Positions 1 through 7,999 of a DNA stretch of 64,000 nt are shown piece after piece. Position 1 is the first letter of the stretch. Each line of letters opens with the position of its first letter. A program made the translations under genes and the position numbers. The stretch covers positions 356,987-420,986 of the forward strand of contig NZ_BBQH01000010.1 in the NCBI RefSeq assembly GCF_018397995.1, read 5' to 3'. A model generated the notes under the pieces. It had not been told where the DNA came from, made no database searches, and worked only from the letters and a program-made list of their open reading frames with translations. Source of the stretch: Rhizomonospora bruguierae. Its GTDB lineage: Bacteria > Actinomycetota > Actinomycetes > Mycobacteriales > Micromonosporaceae.

Positions 1-776
1 GCGAGCCGGGTACTGCCCACGCCGTCCGCGCCCACGACGGGGTGCAGCAGCCACGGGGCGAGCCGCCAGGCGGGATCGGCGTCGTCGGTCGCCCGGAAGA
101 TGCCGCTGACCCGCACGTCCTTGACGGTGCGCCGGGCGTCCTGCACCGGGATCCGGTCGCCGGGGCGCAGGCGGAGGGCCTCGGCGTCCGCTTCGGACAG
201 ACCGACCTGCACCGGCCAGGGCGGCCCGTCGTACGGGGCCGGCGCGGCGGCGTCCGGCACGGCGGCCCGGGGCGGGCCACCCGCGATCCAGGTGACGTGC
301 GGGCCGCTGCCGGGCCCGCGGTCGTCCGCGAAGTAGGCGAGTTGGAAGGTGCGCAGCACGCTGCCGTCGGTGACCTTGAGGATGTCGCTGGTGACGAGGG
401 CGACCGGTGGCCGCAGCGCGGCGCGCAGGGCCGGGTCGAGCTCGTTGACGGCCCGGGCGCGGAGGTCGTCGAGGTCCTCGGCGAGGCGGGGCGCGCGGAC
501 CCGGCCACCGGTGGGCCCGTCGTCGGGCTCCCAGTTGCCCCTCGCCAGCACGTCGGCGTCGCCGCCGGCCCGGCGCACGGCGTCCCGCACGGCGTCGTCG
601 GCGGCGGCCCGCAGCAGCGGTGGCGCGGCGCCGGCGAGCAGCGAGACGGCCGCGACGACGGCGGCGGCCAGCACCAGCGGTCCGGTGTCGGCCCGGGCCC
701 GGCCGCGGATGCTGGGCCAGTGCGGGACCGGCGGCCGCCAGCGGCGCCGCGCCCGCCACCACCCGAGCCCCCTCAT
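1..776 (-). CDS. FtsX-type ABC transporter permease, N-terminal part (runs off left edge)
   Basis: Partial gene; about 258 codons are visible and the 3' end lies outside the window. It starts at ATG 776, which overlaps the stop of the preceding permease gene in an ATGA junction, so the two are translationally coupled. After a basic N-terminus, one hydrophobic segment at about residues 33-52 is followed by a long extracytoplasmic region containing a RLRPGDRIPVQ-like stretch. This is the layout of MacB/FtsX-type permeases, which carry a large periplasmic-side domain between the first and second membrane helices. It is the fourth gene of an operon with two ATPases and another FtsX protein, so it probably forms the partner permease of an exporter or an envelope mechanotransmission complex. 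The substrate cannot be told from sequence. Family call is good; function is inferred. Confidence 0.75.
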   Translation of the reverse strand, partial: MRGLGWWRARRRWRPPVPHWPSIRGRARADTGPLVLAAAVVAAVSLLAGAAPPLLRAAADDAVRDAVRRAGGDADVLARGNWEPDDGPTGGRVRAPRLAEDLDDLRARAVNELDPALRAALRPPVALVTSDILKVTDGSVLRTFQLAYFADDRGPGSGPHVTWIAGGPPRAAVPDAAAPAPYDGPPWPVQVGLSEADAEALRLRPGDRIPVQDARRTVKDVRVSGIFRATDDADPAWRLAPWLLHPVVGADGVGSTRL

Positions 777-3700
777 GAGGCGACCCGCAGGTGAGCGGCG
801 TCCGCCCGGCGGGCCTGGACGGCGACCACCGCGGTCACCGCCAGCGTGCAGCCGGCCACCAGCGCGGCGAGCAGGGCGGCCTCAGCGGCCCACGGCCAGT
901 GCGCCACCGCGCCCGGGACCGGGGCGGCGCCGGTGCCGGTGCGGACCAGCAGGGGCGCGACGAGGCGGGTGGCGAGCGCGCCGACCACGGCGCCGGTTGC
1001 GAGCAGGGGCAGCAGGACGCCGGCGTGCTGGCCGAGCAGCACGGCGCGGATCTCGCGCCGGGTCATGCCCAGGCCGCGCAGGCGCGCCACCTCGAGGGCG
1101 CGCAGGTGCAGGTCGCAGGTCACGTGCAGGACGATGCCGGCGAGCAGCAGCAGCGCCGAGGCCGGGACGAGCAGCCGCAGCGCGGCCGGCAGCCCGGCGC
1201 TCAGGGGACCGCCGGTGCGCCGGGCGGCCTCGCCGGCGCGCGTGGTGACGGCGCCGAGGTGGAGGGCGCCGGCGCGCTCGGCGGCGTCGGGCCGGGCCGG
1301 CTGGCCGACCCAGATGGCGTCCACGGGGAACGCCAGGTCGCCGTTGCCGACGAGGGCGCGGGACAGGGCGTCCACATCGACCAGAACGGCGGCGGCGCCG
1401 GGCGCGGAGGGGACGGTGGGCACCACCTCGGCGACGGTGACCGGCACCGGGGTGGCACCCACGGTCAGGCTCAGCCGGGCGCCGGGCCGGGCCCGCAACT
1501 CGTCGGCGAACCGGGCCGAGACGGCGACCGGCACCGGCCCGTCGACGGGGAACGCGGTGGCGACGAGGTCGCGGGCGGCCTCCGGGGGGCCGGTGAGCCG
1601 GACGGACGTGGTCATCCTGAGCTGAACGCCCGCGGGCGTGCCGGTGACCGCGACGGCCGGGTCGGTGAGGTGCGCGGGCGAGGGAGCGGCGGAGGTGGCG
1701 GTCCACGGCGATCCGGGCGGCGCGTCCCCGGCGCCCGGCACCGTCAGCGTGACGGCGACCCGGCTGCCGTTGGGGTCGGTCCCGGTCCCGTCGACGGCAC
1801 CGGCCGGGCCGGTGAACGGGAGGGACACCGCCACCAGTCGCAGCCCCTCGGCCGGCGCGCACTCCGGCAGCCGGTGCGCCCGGCCGTCGAGCGGGACGGG
1901 CGAGCCGACGCAGGGGGTCCGCAGGCCGGTGGCGTCCTGCATCAGCAGGCGGGGCGTCACGGCGAGCAGGATCGCGCCGCTCGCCGTGCCGGTCAGGGTG
2001 AGCGCGGCGCCCGCCGGGACGGCGACACCGGTGGCGCGGGCGGGCGGCGAGAGGGCGGCGCCCACCCCGGCCCAGGTGCGCCCGCCGTCGAGCCGGCCGC
2101 GCAGCAGGTCACCGGCGCGGGCGGTGTCGACGGCGACCAGCCGGGTCGCCTCGCCCACGCTGCCGAGCCACTGCCCGACGGCGACGCCGCGGTTGACCAC
2201 GGGGCTCACCGCTCCCCCGGTGGCCGCCGCGACGGCGGCACCCTGTCCGGCCACCGGCGGGGCGGTGAGGGTGACGGCGAGGTCGGTGCCGACGGACAGG
2301 TCGGCCTGGTCGTGCTGCGAGCGCTGCCAGGTGGCGTCGAAGGCGGTCCCGAACGTGCCGGCGGCGCAGGCCAGGCCGATGAGCAGGCCGGCGGCGACGG
2401 CCCGGGGCCGCCGGGCGGCCTCCACCACGGCGAGCGGGAGCACCAGGCCGCGGGCGCGGCGCGCCAGCCGGTCCGCACCGCGCAGCGCGGGCAGCACGAG
2501 GCGCAGCGCCAGCGCGGCACCCGCGGCGAGCAGCACCGCCGGCGCGAGCACGCGGATCGCGTCCACCTGGGAGCCGGAGGCGGTGGGCCCGGCGCGCAGT
2601 TGCCACCAGCCGGCGGCGGCGAACGCGACGAGGAGCAGGTCCGCCCCGGAGCGGGCGAGCAGGGCGGCCCGCGGGTGCCGGTCGCCGGCCCAGGCCGCGG
2701 GCCGCATCGCGCGGGCGACGAGCACCGCCGCGAGCGCGAACGCGCCACCGGCGACGGCGAGCACCTGACCGGTGGTGACCGCCGGCCCGGCGGTGAGCCC
2801 GGCGCCCGCCAGCGGCGGCAGGTGGGCCAGGCCGGCGTGCAGGGCGGACGAGGCGGGGACCGCGAGCGCGGCGGCGAGGACGGCCAGCGCGCCCGCCTCG
2901 ACGGTGGTGGCGGCGGCGAACTGGCCGCGGCTGGTGCCCAGGGCGGCCAGCAGGGTCGCCTCGCCGGCGCGCACCCCGGCGGTGAGCCGGCCGGCGAGGG
3001 CGAGGGCGGTCGCGGCCAGCACGACGCCGAGGATCGAGACGGCCAGCACGGTGCCCGTGGTGACCCGCTGCTGCTCCCGGCTGGCCCGCAGGGTTGCCGG
3101 CAGCCGGGAGGCGATCCGCTCGATCCGCACCCGGTCGCCGAGGGCGGCCGCCAGGCGGTGGTCCGCGCCGGAAAGCGTCGTGGCGACGGCCGCCAGGGCG
3201 CGGCGGTCCGGGGCCGACAGGTCGGGGTGTGCGGTGATCTCCAGCCGGTCGATGGTGCAGCCGCCGGCCAGCAGGTCCGCGAGGTCCACGATGAACGGCC
3301 CGTAGGCGCGGACCGTGCGCAGCGAGTCCACGTCGCGGTAGCCGAGGTCGTACCCGGCGGCGGCGAGCGGGTCGCGGTCCCAGCCGGCGCCGGGCAGCGG
3401 GCGCACGACACCGACCACCGTCACGTCGACCGCCGGGGCGGCGTCGCCGGCCACCTCGGCGCCGATGTGGACGCGGTCGCCGGGCGCGAGCCCGAGCAGC
3501 CGCGCCGTGGGTTCGAGCAGCACCGCCTCCAGCGACACCGCGCCGGCCCTGGGCCACCGCCCGGCCGCCAGCAGGGCGCGGGCCGGCAGGTCCTCCACAC
3601 CGGACAGGTAGGTCTCGGCCCCGGCACCCGCCGCCGGCAGCGACCGCATCTTGGCCGAGGCTCGCGCGGCCGTCGTCGCGGGGAACGGGGCGAGCGCCGA

Positions 3701-3949
3701 GGTAAGCACGGCACGGGTGTCCTCCGCGACGGACCGGGCGTGCGGGCTCCGGATGGTGACCGTGTAGGCGGTGACATCGACGTCGCCGGGCGTGGCGCGG
3801 CTCGCGGCCACCTCCAGCGCCCGCCCCCCGGTGCGGGTGACGAGCAGGGCGCAGGTGCCCAGCAGGGTGGCGCCCACCGTGACGACCATCAGCAGCGCCG
3901 CCAGCAGCGGCCACTGCGCGCGGGCCCGGCGGGCCAGCAGCCTCAGCAC
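773..3949 (-). CDS. Large FtsX-like ABC transporter permease
   Basis: 1058 residues starting at GTG 3949, which overlaps the end of the ATPase gene by 7 bp. A first membrane helix at about residues 14-37 is followed by a roughly 250-residue extracytoplasmic domain. Then come a cluster of helices from about 296 to 420, further hydrophobic segments near 430-500, a second large external domain, and a final helix cluster from about 915 to 1045. The cytoplasmic loop ARLRGLGMTRREIRAVLLG is the typical FtsX coupling motif (gene order and motif point to contact with the ATPases). This duplicated FtsX layout is common in actinomycete export or lipoprotein-release-like ABC systems. It is the third gene of a four-gene operon. 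The cargo is unknown. Confidence 0.85.
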   Translation of the reverse strand: MLRLLARRARAQWPLLAALLMVVTVGATLLGTCALLVTRTGGRALEVAASRATPGDVDVTAYTVTIRSPHARSVAEDTRAVLTSALAPFPATTAARASAKMRSLPAAGAGAETYLSGVEDLPARALLAAGRWPRAGAVSLEAVLLEPTARLLGLAPGDRVHIGAEVAGDAAPAVDVTVVGVVRPLPGAGWDRDPLAAAGYDLGYRDVDSLRTVRAYGPFIVDLADLLAGGCTIDRLEITAHPDLSAPDRRALAAVATTLSGADHRLAAALGDRVRIERIASRLPATLRASREQQRVTTGTVLAVSILGVVLAATALALAGRLTAGVRAGEATLLAALGTSRGQFAAATTVEAGALAVLAAALAVPASSALHAGLAHLPPLAGAGLTAGPAVTTGQVLAVAGGAFALAAVLVARAMRPAAWAGDRHPRAALLARSGADLLLVAFAAAGWWQLRAGPTASGSQVDAIRVLAPAVLLAAGAALALRLVLPALRGADRLARRARGLVLPLAVVEAARRPRAVAAGLLIGLACAAGTFGTAFDATWQRSQHDQADLSVGTDLAVTLTAPPVAGQGAAVAAATGGAVSPVVNRGVAVGQWLGSVGEATRLVAVDTARAGDLLRGRLDGGRTWAGVGAALSPPARATGVAVPAGAALTLTGTASGAILLAVTPRLLMQDATGLRTPCVGSPVPLDGRAHRLPECAPAEGLRLVAVSLPFTGPAGAVDGTGTDPNGSRVAVTLTVPGAGDAPPGSPWTATSAAPSPAHLTDPAVAVTGTPAGVQLRMTTSVRLTGPPEAARDLVATAFPVDGPVPVAVSARFADELRARPGARLSLTVGATPVPVTVAEVVPTVPSAPGAAAVLVDVDALSRALVGNGDLAFPVDAIWVGQPARPDAAERAGALHLGAVTTRAGEAARRTGGPLSAGLPAALRLLVPASALLLLAGIVLHVTCDLHLRALEVARLRGLGMTRREIRAVLLGQHAGVLLPLLATGAVVGALATRLVAPLLVRTGTGAAPVPGAVAHWPWAAEAALLAALVAGCTLAVTAVVAVQARRADAAHLRVAS

Positions 3950-4653
3950 GCCGCCCCGACCCGCTCCCCGGCGGGCCCCTCGATCCGGCCGTCGCTGATC
4001 CGGATCACCCGGTCGGCCAGCGCCATCATCACCGCGTCGTGCGTGGACACCAGGGCCGTCACGCCCTCGGACTCCACCACCCCGCGCAGCAGCGCCATCA
4101 CCGACATGCCCGTCTCGTGGTCCAACTGCCCGGTCGGCTCGTCGGCGATCAGCAGCCGGGGCGAGGCGGCCAGCGCCCGCGCGATCGCCACCCGCTGCTG
4201 CTGGCCGCCGGACAGCTCACCCGGGCGCTGCCGGGCGTGCTCGGCCAGCCCCACCAGCTCCAACAGCAACGCGACCCGCCGCTCGCGCTCCCGCGCCGGC
4301 ACCCGGGTCAGCCGCAGCGGCGCGCCGACGTTCTCCGCCGCCGACAGCACCGGGATCAGGCCGAACGTCTGGAACACGTAGGCGACCCCGGCCCGCCGCA
4401 GCCGGGACAGGCCGTCCTCGTCGAGGGCGGTCACGTCGGTACCGTCGATGACGACCGTGCCCTCGTCCGGCCGGTCCAGGCCGCCGACGACGTTGAGCAG
4501 CGTCGTCTTGCCGGAGCCGGAGCGACCGACCAGGGCGACCATGGTGCCGGCGGCCACGTCGAACGACACGTCCCGCAGGGCGTGCACGGCGGTCGGCCCG
4601 GTGCCGAACCGCCGGTGCACGCCGCGCACCCGCAGCAGCGGGCCGCCGCTCAC
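3943..4653 (-). CDS. ABC transporter ATP-binding protein (LolD/MacB type)
   Basis: 236 residues. The start is taken as GTG 4653 because it overlaps the upstream stop in a GTGA junction; a longer reading frame upstream is only a shadow of the previous gene. Walker A is GRSGSGKTT at residues 43-51, the signature is LSGGQQQR, Walker B ends in LLIADEPTGQLD, and the switch histidine is in STHD. The short single-domain form with DEPTGQLD is characteristic of the LolD/MacB/FtsE family that drives FtsX-type permeases, matching the neighbouring permease genes. It would energise the permeases in the cytoplasm at the membrane. It is the second of two ATPases in this operon, which suggests the complex is a heterodimer. 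Confidence 0.88.
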   Translation of the reverse strand: MSGGPLLRVRGVHRRFGTGPTAVHALRDVSFDVAAGTMVALVGRSGSGKTTLLNVVGGLDRPDEGTVVIDGTDVTALDEDGLSRLRRAGVAYVFQTFGLIPVLSAAENVGAPLRLTRVPARERERRVALLLELVGLAEHARQRPGELSGGQQQRVAIARALAASPRLLIADEPTGQLDHETGMSVMALLRGVVESEGVTALVSTHDAVMMALADRVIRISDGRIEGPAGERVGAAC

Positions 4654-5582
4654 CCGGGCCGCCCGCGGTCGGGGCGGATCGTCACGTGGTCGGCCTCCAG
4701 CGCCAGCCGGACCCGCCGGGTCAGCGCCAGCGCCTCCCGGTAGTCGCGCGGCACCTGGACCCGCCCGGCGCGGTCCATCACGGCGTACTCCTCCGCGACC
4801 ACGTGCGTCTCGCCCGCGTCGTTCGTGGCGGTGCGGCGCAGCACCTCGCTGCTGGTGCGCCCGTCCCGGATCGCCACCGTGCGCTCGACCTGGCCGCTGA
4901 CCGCCGGGTCGTGGGTCACCACGACGACGGTCACGCCCAACCGGCGATTGACGTCCCGCAGCACCCCGAACACCTCCGCCGAGGTGGCGGTGTCCAACTC
5001 GCCGGTCGGCTCGTCGGCCAGCAGGACGCGGGGCTCGTTCGCCAGCGCCACCGCGATCGCGACGCGCATCTGCTGACCACCGGACAACTGCGCGGGGCGC
5101 CGACCGGCGCAGTCGGCGACGCCGAGGGACGCCAGCAATTCGGCCGTGCGGGCGCGGCGGGTACGGGCCGGCGTTCGGGCCGTCACCATCGGCAGGTCGA
5201 CCATCTCCCGCGCGGTCAGGTAGGGCACCAGGTTGCTGGCGGTCTGCTGCCGGACGAACCCGACCGTGTGCCGCCGGTAGTGCACCCGCTCCGCGCGGGA
5301 CATCGCCAGCAGGTCCCACCGGTCCACCCGCGCCCGCCCGGCGGTCGGCACGTCGAGCCCGGCGAGGATCGACAGCAACGTGGACTTGCCCGACCCGGAC
5401 ACCCCGACGACGGCGACCAGCTCGCCGCGCTCCACCACCAGGTCCAGCCCCTGCAGCGCCTGCACCTCGACCGACCCGGACTGGTAGATGCGCACCAGGC
5501 TCTCGCAGGCGATCAGCGCGTCCCGGCCGGACTCGGGCGCCCGCGGCGGCGGCACCGGAAGGGGCAGCGGCGTGGCCGACAT
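4650..5582 (-). CDS. ABC transporter ATP-binding protein with AbrB-like C-terminal extension
   Basis: 310 residues, first gene of the FtsX operon, ATG start at 5582. Walker A GVSGSGKST lies at residues 60-68, the signature is LSGGQQMR and Walker B is LLADEPTGELD, again the LolD/MacB type. The protein is about 70 residues longer than the family norm. The extension (about 250-310) contains YAVMDRAGRVQVPRDYREAL, which resembles the core of the AbrB/SpoVT swapped-hairpin fold (x-D-x-x-G-R-V-x-V-P-R-x-x). That domain normally binds DNA or dimerises; here it may serve dimerisation of the two ATPases. The AbrB match is by eye only. A proline-rich 20-residue N-terminus precedes the nucleotide-binding domain. 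Confidence 0.85.
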   Translation of the reverse strand: MSATPLPLPVPPPRAPESGRDALIACESLVRIYQSGSVEVQALQGLDLVVERGELVAVVGVSGSGKSTLLSILAGLDVPTAGRARVDRWDLLAMSRAERVHYRRHTVGFVRQQTASNLVPYLTAREMVDLPMVTARTPARTRRARTAELLASLGVADCAGRRPAQLSGGQQMRVAIAVALANEPRVLLADEPTGELDTATSAEVFGVLRDVNRRLGVTVVVVTHDPAVSGQVERTVAIRDGRTSSEVLRRTATNDAGETHVVAEEYAVMDRAGRVQVPRDYREALALTRRVRLALEADHVTIRPDRGRPG

Positions 5583-5674
5583 CGCCCTCCTCCCCGCGCG
5601 GTCGCGTGGGCGTCGGGCCAGACTCTATATCCAGTCCCATCGGTCCAACAGCGGGCGAAGCGGCGGTTTGCGGC

Positions 5675-6286
5675 TCACCCGGTGCGCGGCGGCTGCTCCT
5701 CCTCGGCCGGGCGGCCGAAGGTGACCGCGGCGCGCAGCGGTGCCGGCACGGCGGCGCGCAGGGCGGCGTCGGGGCGCAGGCCGAGCGCGTCGTTCACCGT
5801 CGAGAACGCCACGCGCAGCGCCACGAACGCGGTCATCGTGAAGATCTGCGAGTCGGTGAAGCCGGCGTCCCGCAGCTCCCGCACGTCGGCGTCGGTCGTG
5901 CCGTTCGGGTCCCGCGCGACCTTGCGCGCCCATCCGGCCATGGCCCGCTCGCCGGGCGTCAGGCCGCCGTCGTCGCCCTCGACCACGCCGGCCGCGGTCC
6001 GCGCGTCGCTCGCGTCGGCCAGCCGTTGCCCCCAGGCCAGCGAGCAGTACGAGTCGCCGCGGGCGGAGGCGCAGGCGGTCACCAGGACCGCGCGCTGGCG
6101 CAGGCTGAGCTGGTCCGCGGTGCTCACCTGCCGCAGCAGGGCGGACAGCCCGACCAGGGCGGCCGGCTGGTACGCCCACAGCCGGGACACGTTCATGACG
6201 TAGCCCAGTTCTTCGATGTCCTCGTCGAACAACTGCTGGGCCTCAGCGCTCGGTTCGGGGACGCCGAGGAAGCCGATGGTGTCCAT
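5675..6286 (-). CDS. AhpD/carboxymuconolactone decarboxylase-like protein
   Basis: 203 residues from ATG 6286, chosen because it is preceded by GGGAGAGG; an in-frame upstream start at 6322 would add 12 residues without a better ribosome site. The helical body with ELGYVMNVSRLWAYQPA and LSLRQRAVLVTACASARGD is typical of peroxidase-related AhpD-like proteins. In that superfamily a C-x-x-C or C-x-x-x-H motif near this point carries the redox centre. Here the motif reads SYCSLAWG, so the first Cys is kept but the second Cys is absent, which makes thioredoxin-like peroxidase chemistry doubtful. The C-terminus is Pro/Glu rich. It is transcribed alone, downstream of nothing obvious, and convergent with no gene. 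Confidence 0.75.
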   Translation of the reverse strand: MDTIGFLGVPEPSAEAQQLFDEDIEELGYVMNVSRLWAYQPAALVGLSALLRQVSTADQLSLRQRAVLVTACASARGDSYCSLAWGQRLADASDARTAAGVVEGDDGGLTPGERAMAGWARKVARDPNGTTDADVRELRDAGFTDSQIFTMTAFVALRVAFSTVNDALGLRPDAALRAAVPAPLRAAVTFGRPAEEEQPPRTG

Positions 6287-6592
6287 GCCTCTCCCCTGTG
6301 GTCGATGGTTCGTTCGCGCCACCAGCGTTCCGCACCGAGGACCGTTCCCTCATCCGTGGTTCGCACGGTCTTCGCACAGAGTCCGGGTGCGTGCGCCGGC
6401 CGTTCGGGCGACTCTCGGACGCACGCTGGATGGCCTCCGACCCGGGGCCCCGGAGTACGCTCCTATCGCCCGCGTAACGGATGTGGACGCTGGTGCGCTG
6501 TTAGTCATGACAGCCGGCGGGCGACATCGTTGGTCGCGTCCGGGAGGGCGCGGTTGGTCGCGTCCGGGAGGGCGCGAGCGGAGAGGACGGGT
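6287..6592. promoter_or_regulatory. Divergent intergenic region with a 24-bp tandem duplication
   Basis: A 306-bp gap between two divergent genes (5675-6286 minus, 6593 plus), so it should hold both promoters. A near-perfect 24-bp unit is repeated head to tail at 6530-6553 and 6554-6576, each copy carrying a purine-rich CGGGAGGG block. The second copy ends 16 bp before the GTG start at 6593. No convincing -10/-35 pair was found. Confidence 0.45.
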
Positions 6593-7285
6593 GTGGTAGC
6601 CCCCATCGGGGACGAGCAGAGGCTGGACCGGCCGCCTGCCGCAGCCGGCAGACCCGAGCACGGGCCGCCGGTCGGCGACGGGGGCGGGTGGGTGGCGCAG
6701 CAGGTCACCCGGCTCCTGCCCCGTCCCACCGGTAGGCACCGGTCCCCCGCGGCGATGCGGTGGTGGCCCCCGCCGATCTCCGCCACCTGGCTGCGGGAGT
6801 GGTGGATCGCCCTGGTGTCGGCCGCGGCGATCGTGATCACCATCCTGGTCGTCGCCGTGGCGCTGGCGAGCAGCGGGTCGCCGGCCACGACGACGACGGC
6901 CGGGTCCTCCCCGACCGAGGCGCCGGTGGCCACCACCGCCGACGACGAGGAGCCGGACGAGGAGACCCCGCCCCCGCCCGAGCCCACCGCGCGGAGCACC
7001 ACCACGCCGCCACCGCCCCGCGCCACCGCGACCCGGCCCGTCGGGCCGCAGCTCACCGGCCGGCTCGCCCGCTTCGCCACCGGGGTCCAGCAGCAGGTCG
7101 CCGCGGGCAACCTGGCCGCCGACGCCGGGCGCGACCTGCTGCGACAGGTTTACGACCTGGCCGCGCGGTCGGACCGCGGCAACGGCAGGGGAAGGCTGCG
7201 CGAACTCGACCGCCGGCTCAACGAGCTGCGCCGGGAGGGGAAGCTGAACCGGGCGGGTTACGAGGCGCTCAGCGCGCTCACCTGA
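6593..7285 (+). CDS. Single-pass membrane protein of unknown function
   Basis: 230 residues from GTG 6593, preceded by AGAGGA; the reading frame is open far upstream but only as shadow of the opposite strand. A cytoplasmic N-terminus of about 60 residues with Pro, Gly and Arg leads to one membrane helix near residues 68-92 (WWIALVSAAAIVITILVVAV). Next comes a low-complexity Thr/Pro/Glu linker (about 95-145) and a charged helical C-terminal domain of about 75 residues (FATGVQQQVAAGNLAADAG...). The C-terminal domain resembles, as I recall it, the extracytoplasmic tail found after the membrane helix in some Micromonospora-type Ser/Thr kinases, but no kinase domain is present. Function unknown. 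Confidence 0.7.
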   Translation: MVAPIGDEQRLDRPPAAAGRPEHGPPVGDGGGWVAQQVTRLLPRPTGRHRSPAAMRWWPPPISATWLREWWIALVSAAAIVITILVVAVALASSGSPATTTTAGSSPTEAPVATTADDEEPDEETPPPPEPTARSTTTPPPPRATATRPVGPQLTGRLARFATGVQQQVAAGNLAADAGRDLLRQVYDLAARSDRGNGRGRLRELDRRLNELRREGKLNRAGYEALSALT

Positions 7286-7353
7286 CGGGGCCGGGCGGGC
7301 GATCCGCGCCCGATCGTGCCCGCTCCCCCACCCCCGCTGACTACGGTCGGGGG

Positions 7354-7941
7354 ATGCCCACCAGACGCATGGAGGCGTTCAGCGACGCGGTCATCGCGAT
7401 CCTGATCACCGTCATGGTGCTGGGGTTGCGCGTGCCGCACGGCACCACCTGGTCGGCGGTCGCGGACTCGGGGCCGGTCCTGCTGTCGTACGTGCTGAGC
7501 TTCGTCTACCTGGGCATCTACTGGAACAACCACCATCACATGCTCATGCTGACCGAGCGGGTGAACGGGCTGGTGCTCTGGGCCAACCTGCACCTGCTGT
7601 TCTGGCTGTCGCTCATCCCGTTCACCACCGGGTGGCTGGGCGAGAACCGGTTCGCCGCGACGCCCGCGGCCGCCTACGGCATCGTGCTGCTGGCCGCGGC
7701 GGTGGCGTACTTCGGGCTGCGGACCGCCATCATCCGCGAGCAGGGCGCGTCGTCCAAGCTCGCGAAGGCGTTCGGCCGCGACCTCAAGGGAAAGGCGTCG
7801 CCGCTGTTCTACCTGCTCGGGATCGTGCTGGCCGCCGTGAACCGGTGGCTCTCGCTGGCGGTCTACGTCGCGGTCGCCCTCTGGTGGCTGGTGCCGGACC
7901 GGCGGGTCGAGCGGGCGGTCGCCGGCGCCTCACAACCCTGA
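7354..7941 (+). CDS. TMEM175-family potassium channel-like membrane protein
   Basis: 195 residues from ATG 7354. The first helix begins RRMEAFSDAVIAILITVMVL, matching the R-x-x-x-F-S-D-A signature that lines the pore of bacterial TMEM175 potassium channels. About six hydrophobic segments follow, including VLLSYVLSFVYLGIYWNNHHH, which is the second conserved block. Bacterial members are tetramers of such six-helix subunits and conduct K+ across the cytoplasmic membrane. Length fits the family (about 200). It stands 68 bp downstream of the single-pass protein on the same strand and converges with the CoA-transferase gene. Family call is strong; conductance is known for some homologues only. Confidence 0.88.
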   Translation: MPTRRMEAFSDAVIAILITVMVLGLRVPHGTTWSAVADSGPVLLSYVLSFVYLGIYWNNHHHMLMLTERVNGLVLWANLHLLFWLSLIPFTTGWLGENRFAATPAAAYGIVLLAAAVAYFGLRTAIIREQGASSKLAKAFGRDLKGKASPLFYLLGIVLAAVNRWLSLAVYVAVALWWLVPDRRVERAVAGASQP

Positions 7942-7999
7942 TCCGCCCATCGCACCCCCCGCCGGCACCGCACCCACCGGCGCCCCGGGCCCAGCCGGA

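Noticed and set aside
791-4381. Plus-strand open frame of 1196 codons
   Set aside because: It is antisense to a clear FtsX permease and ABC ATPase, is dominated by Gly/Arg/Gln/His and has no domain. Typical GC-rich shadow.
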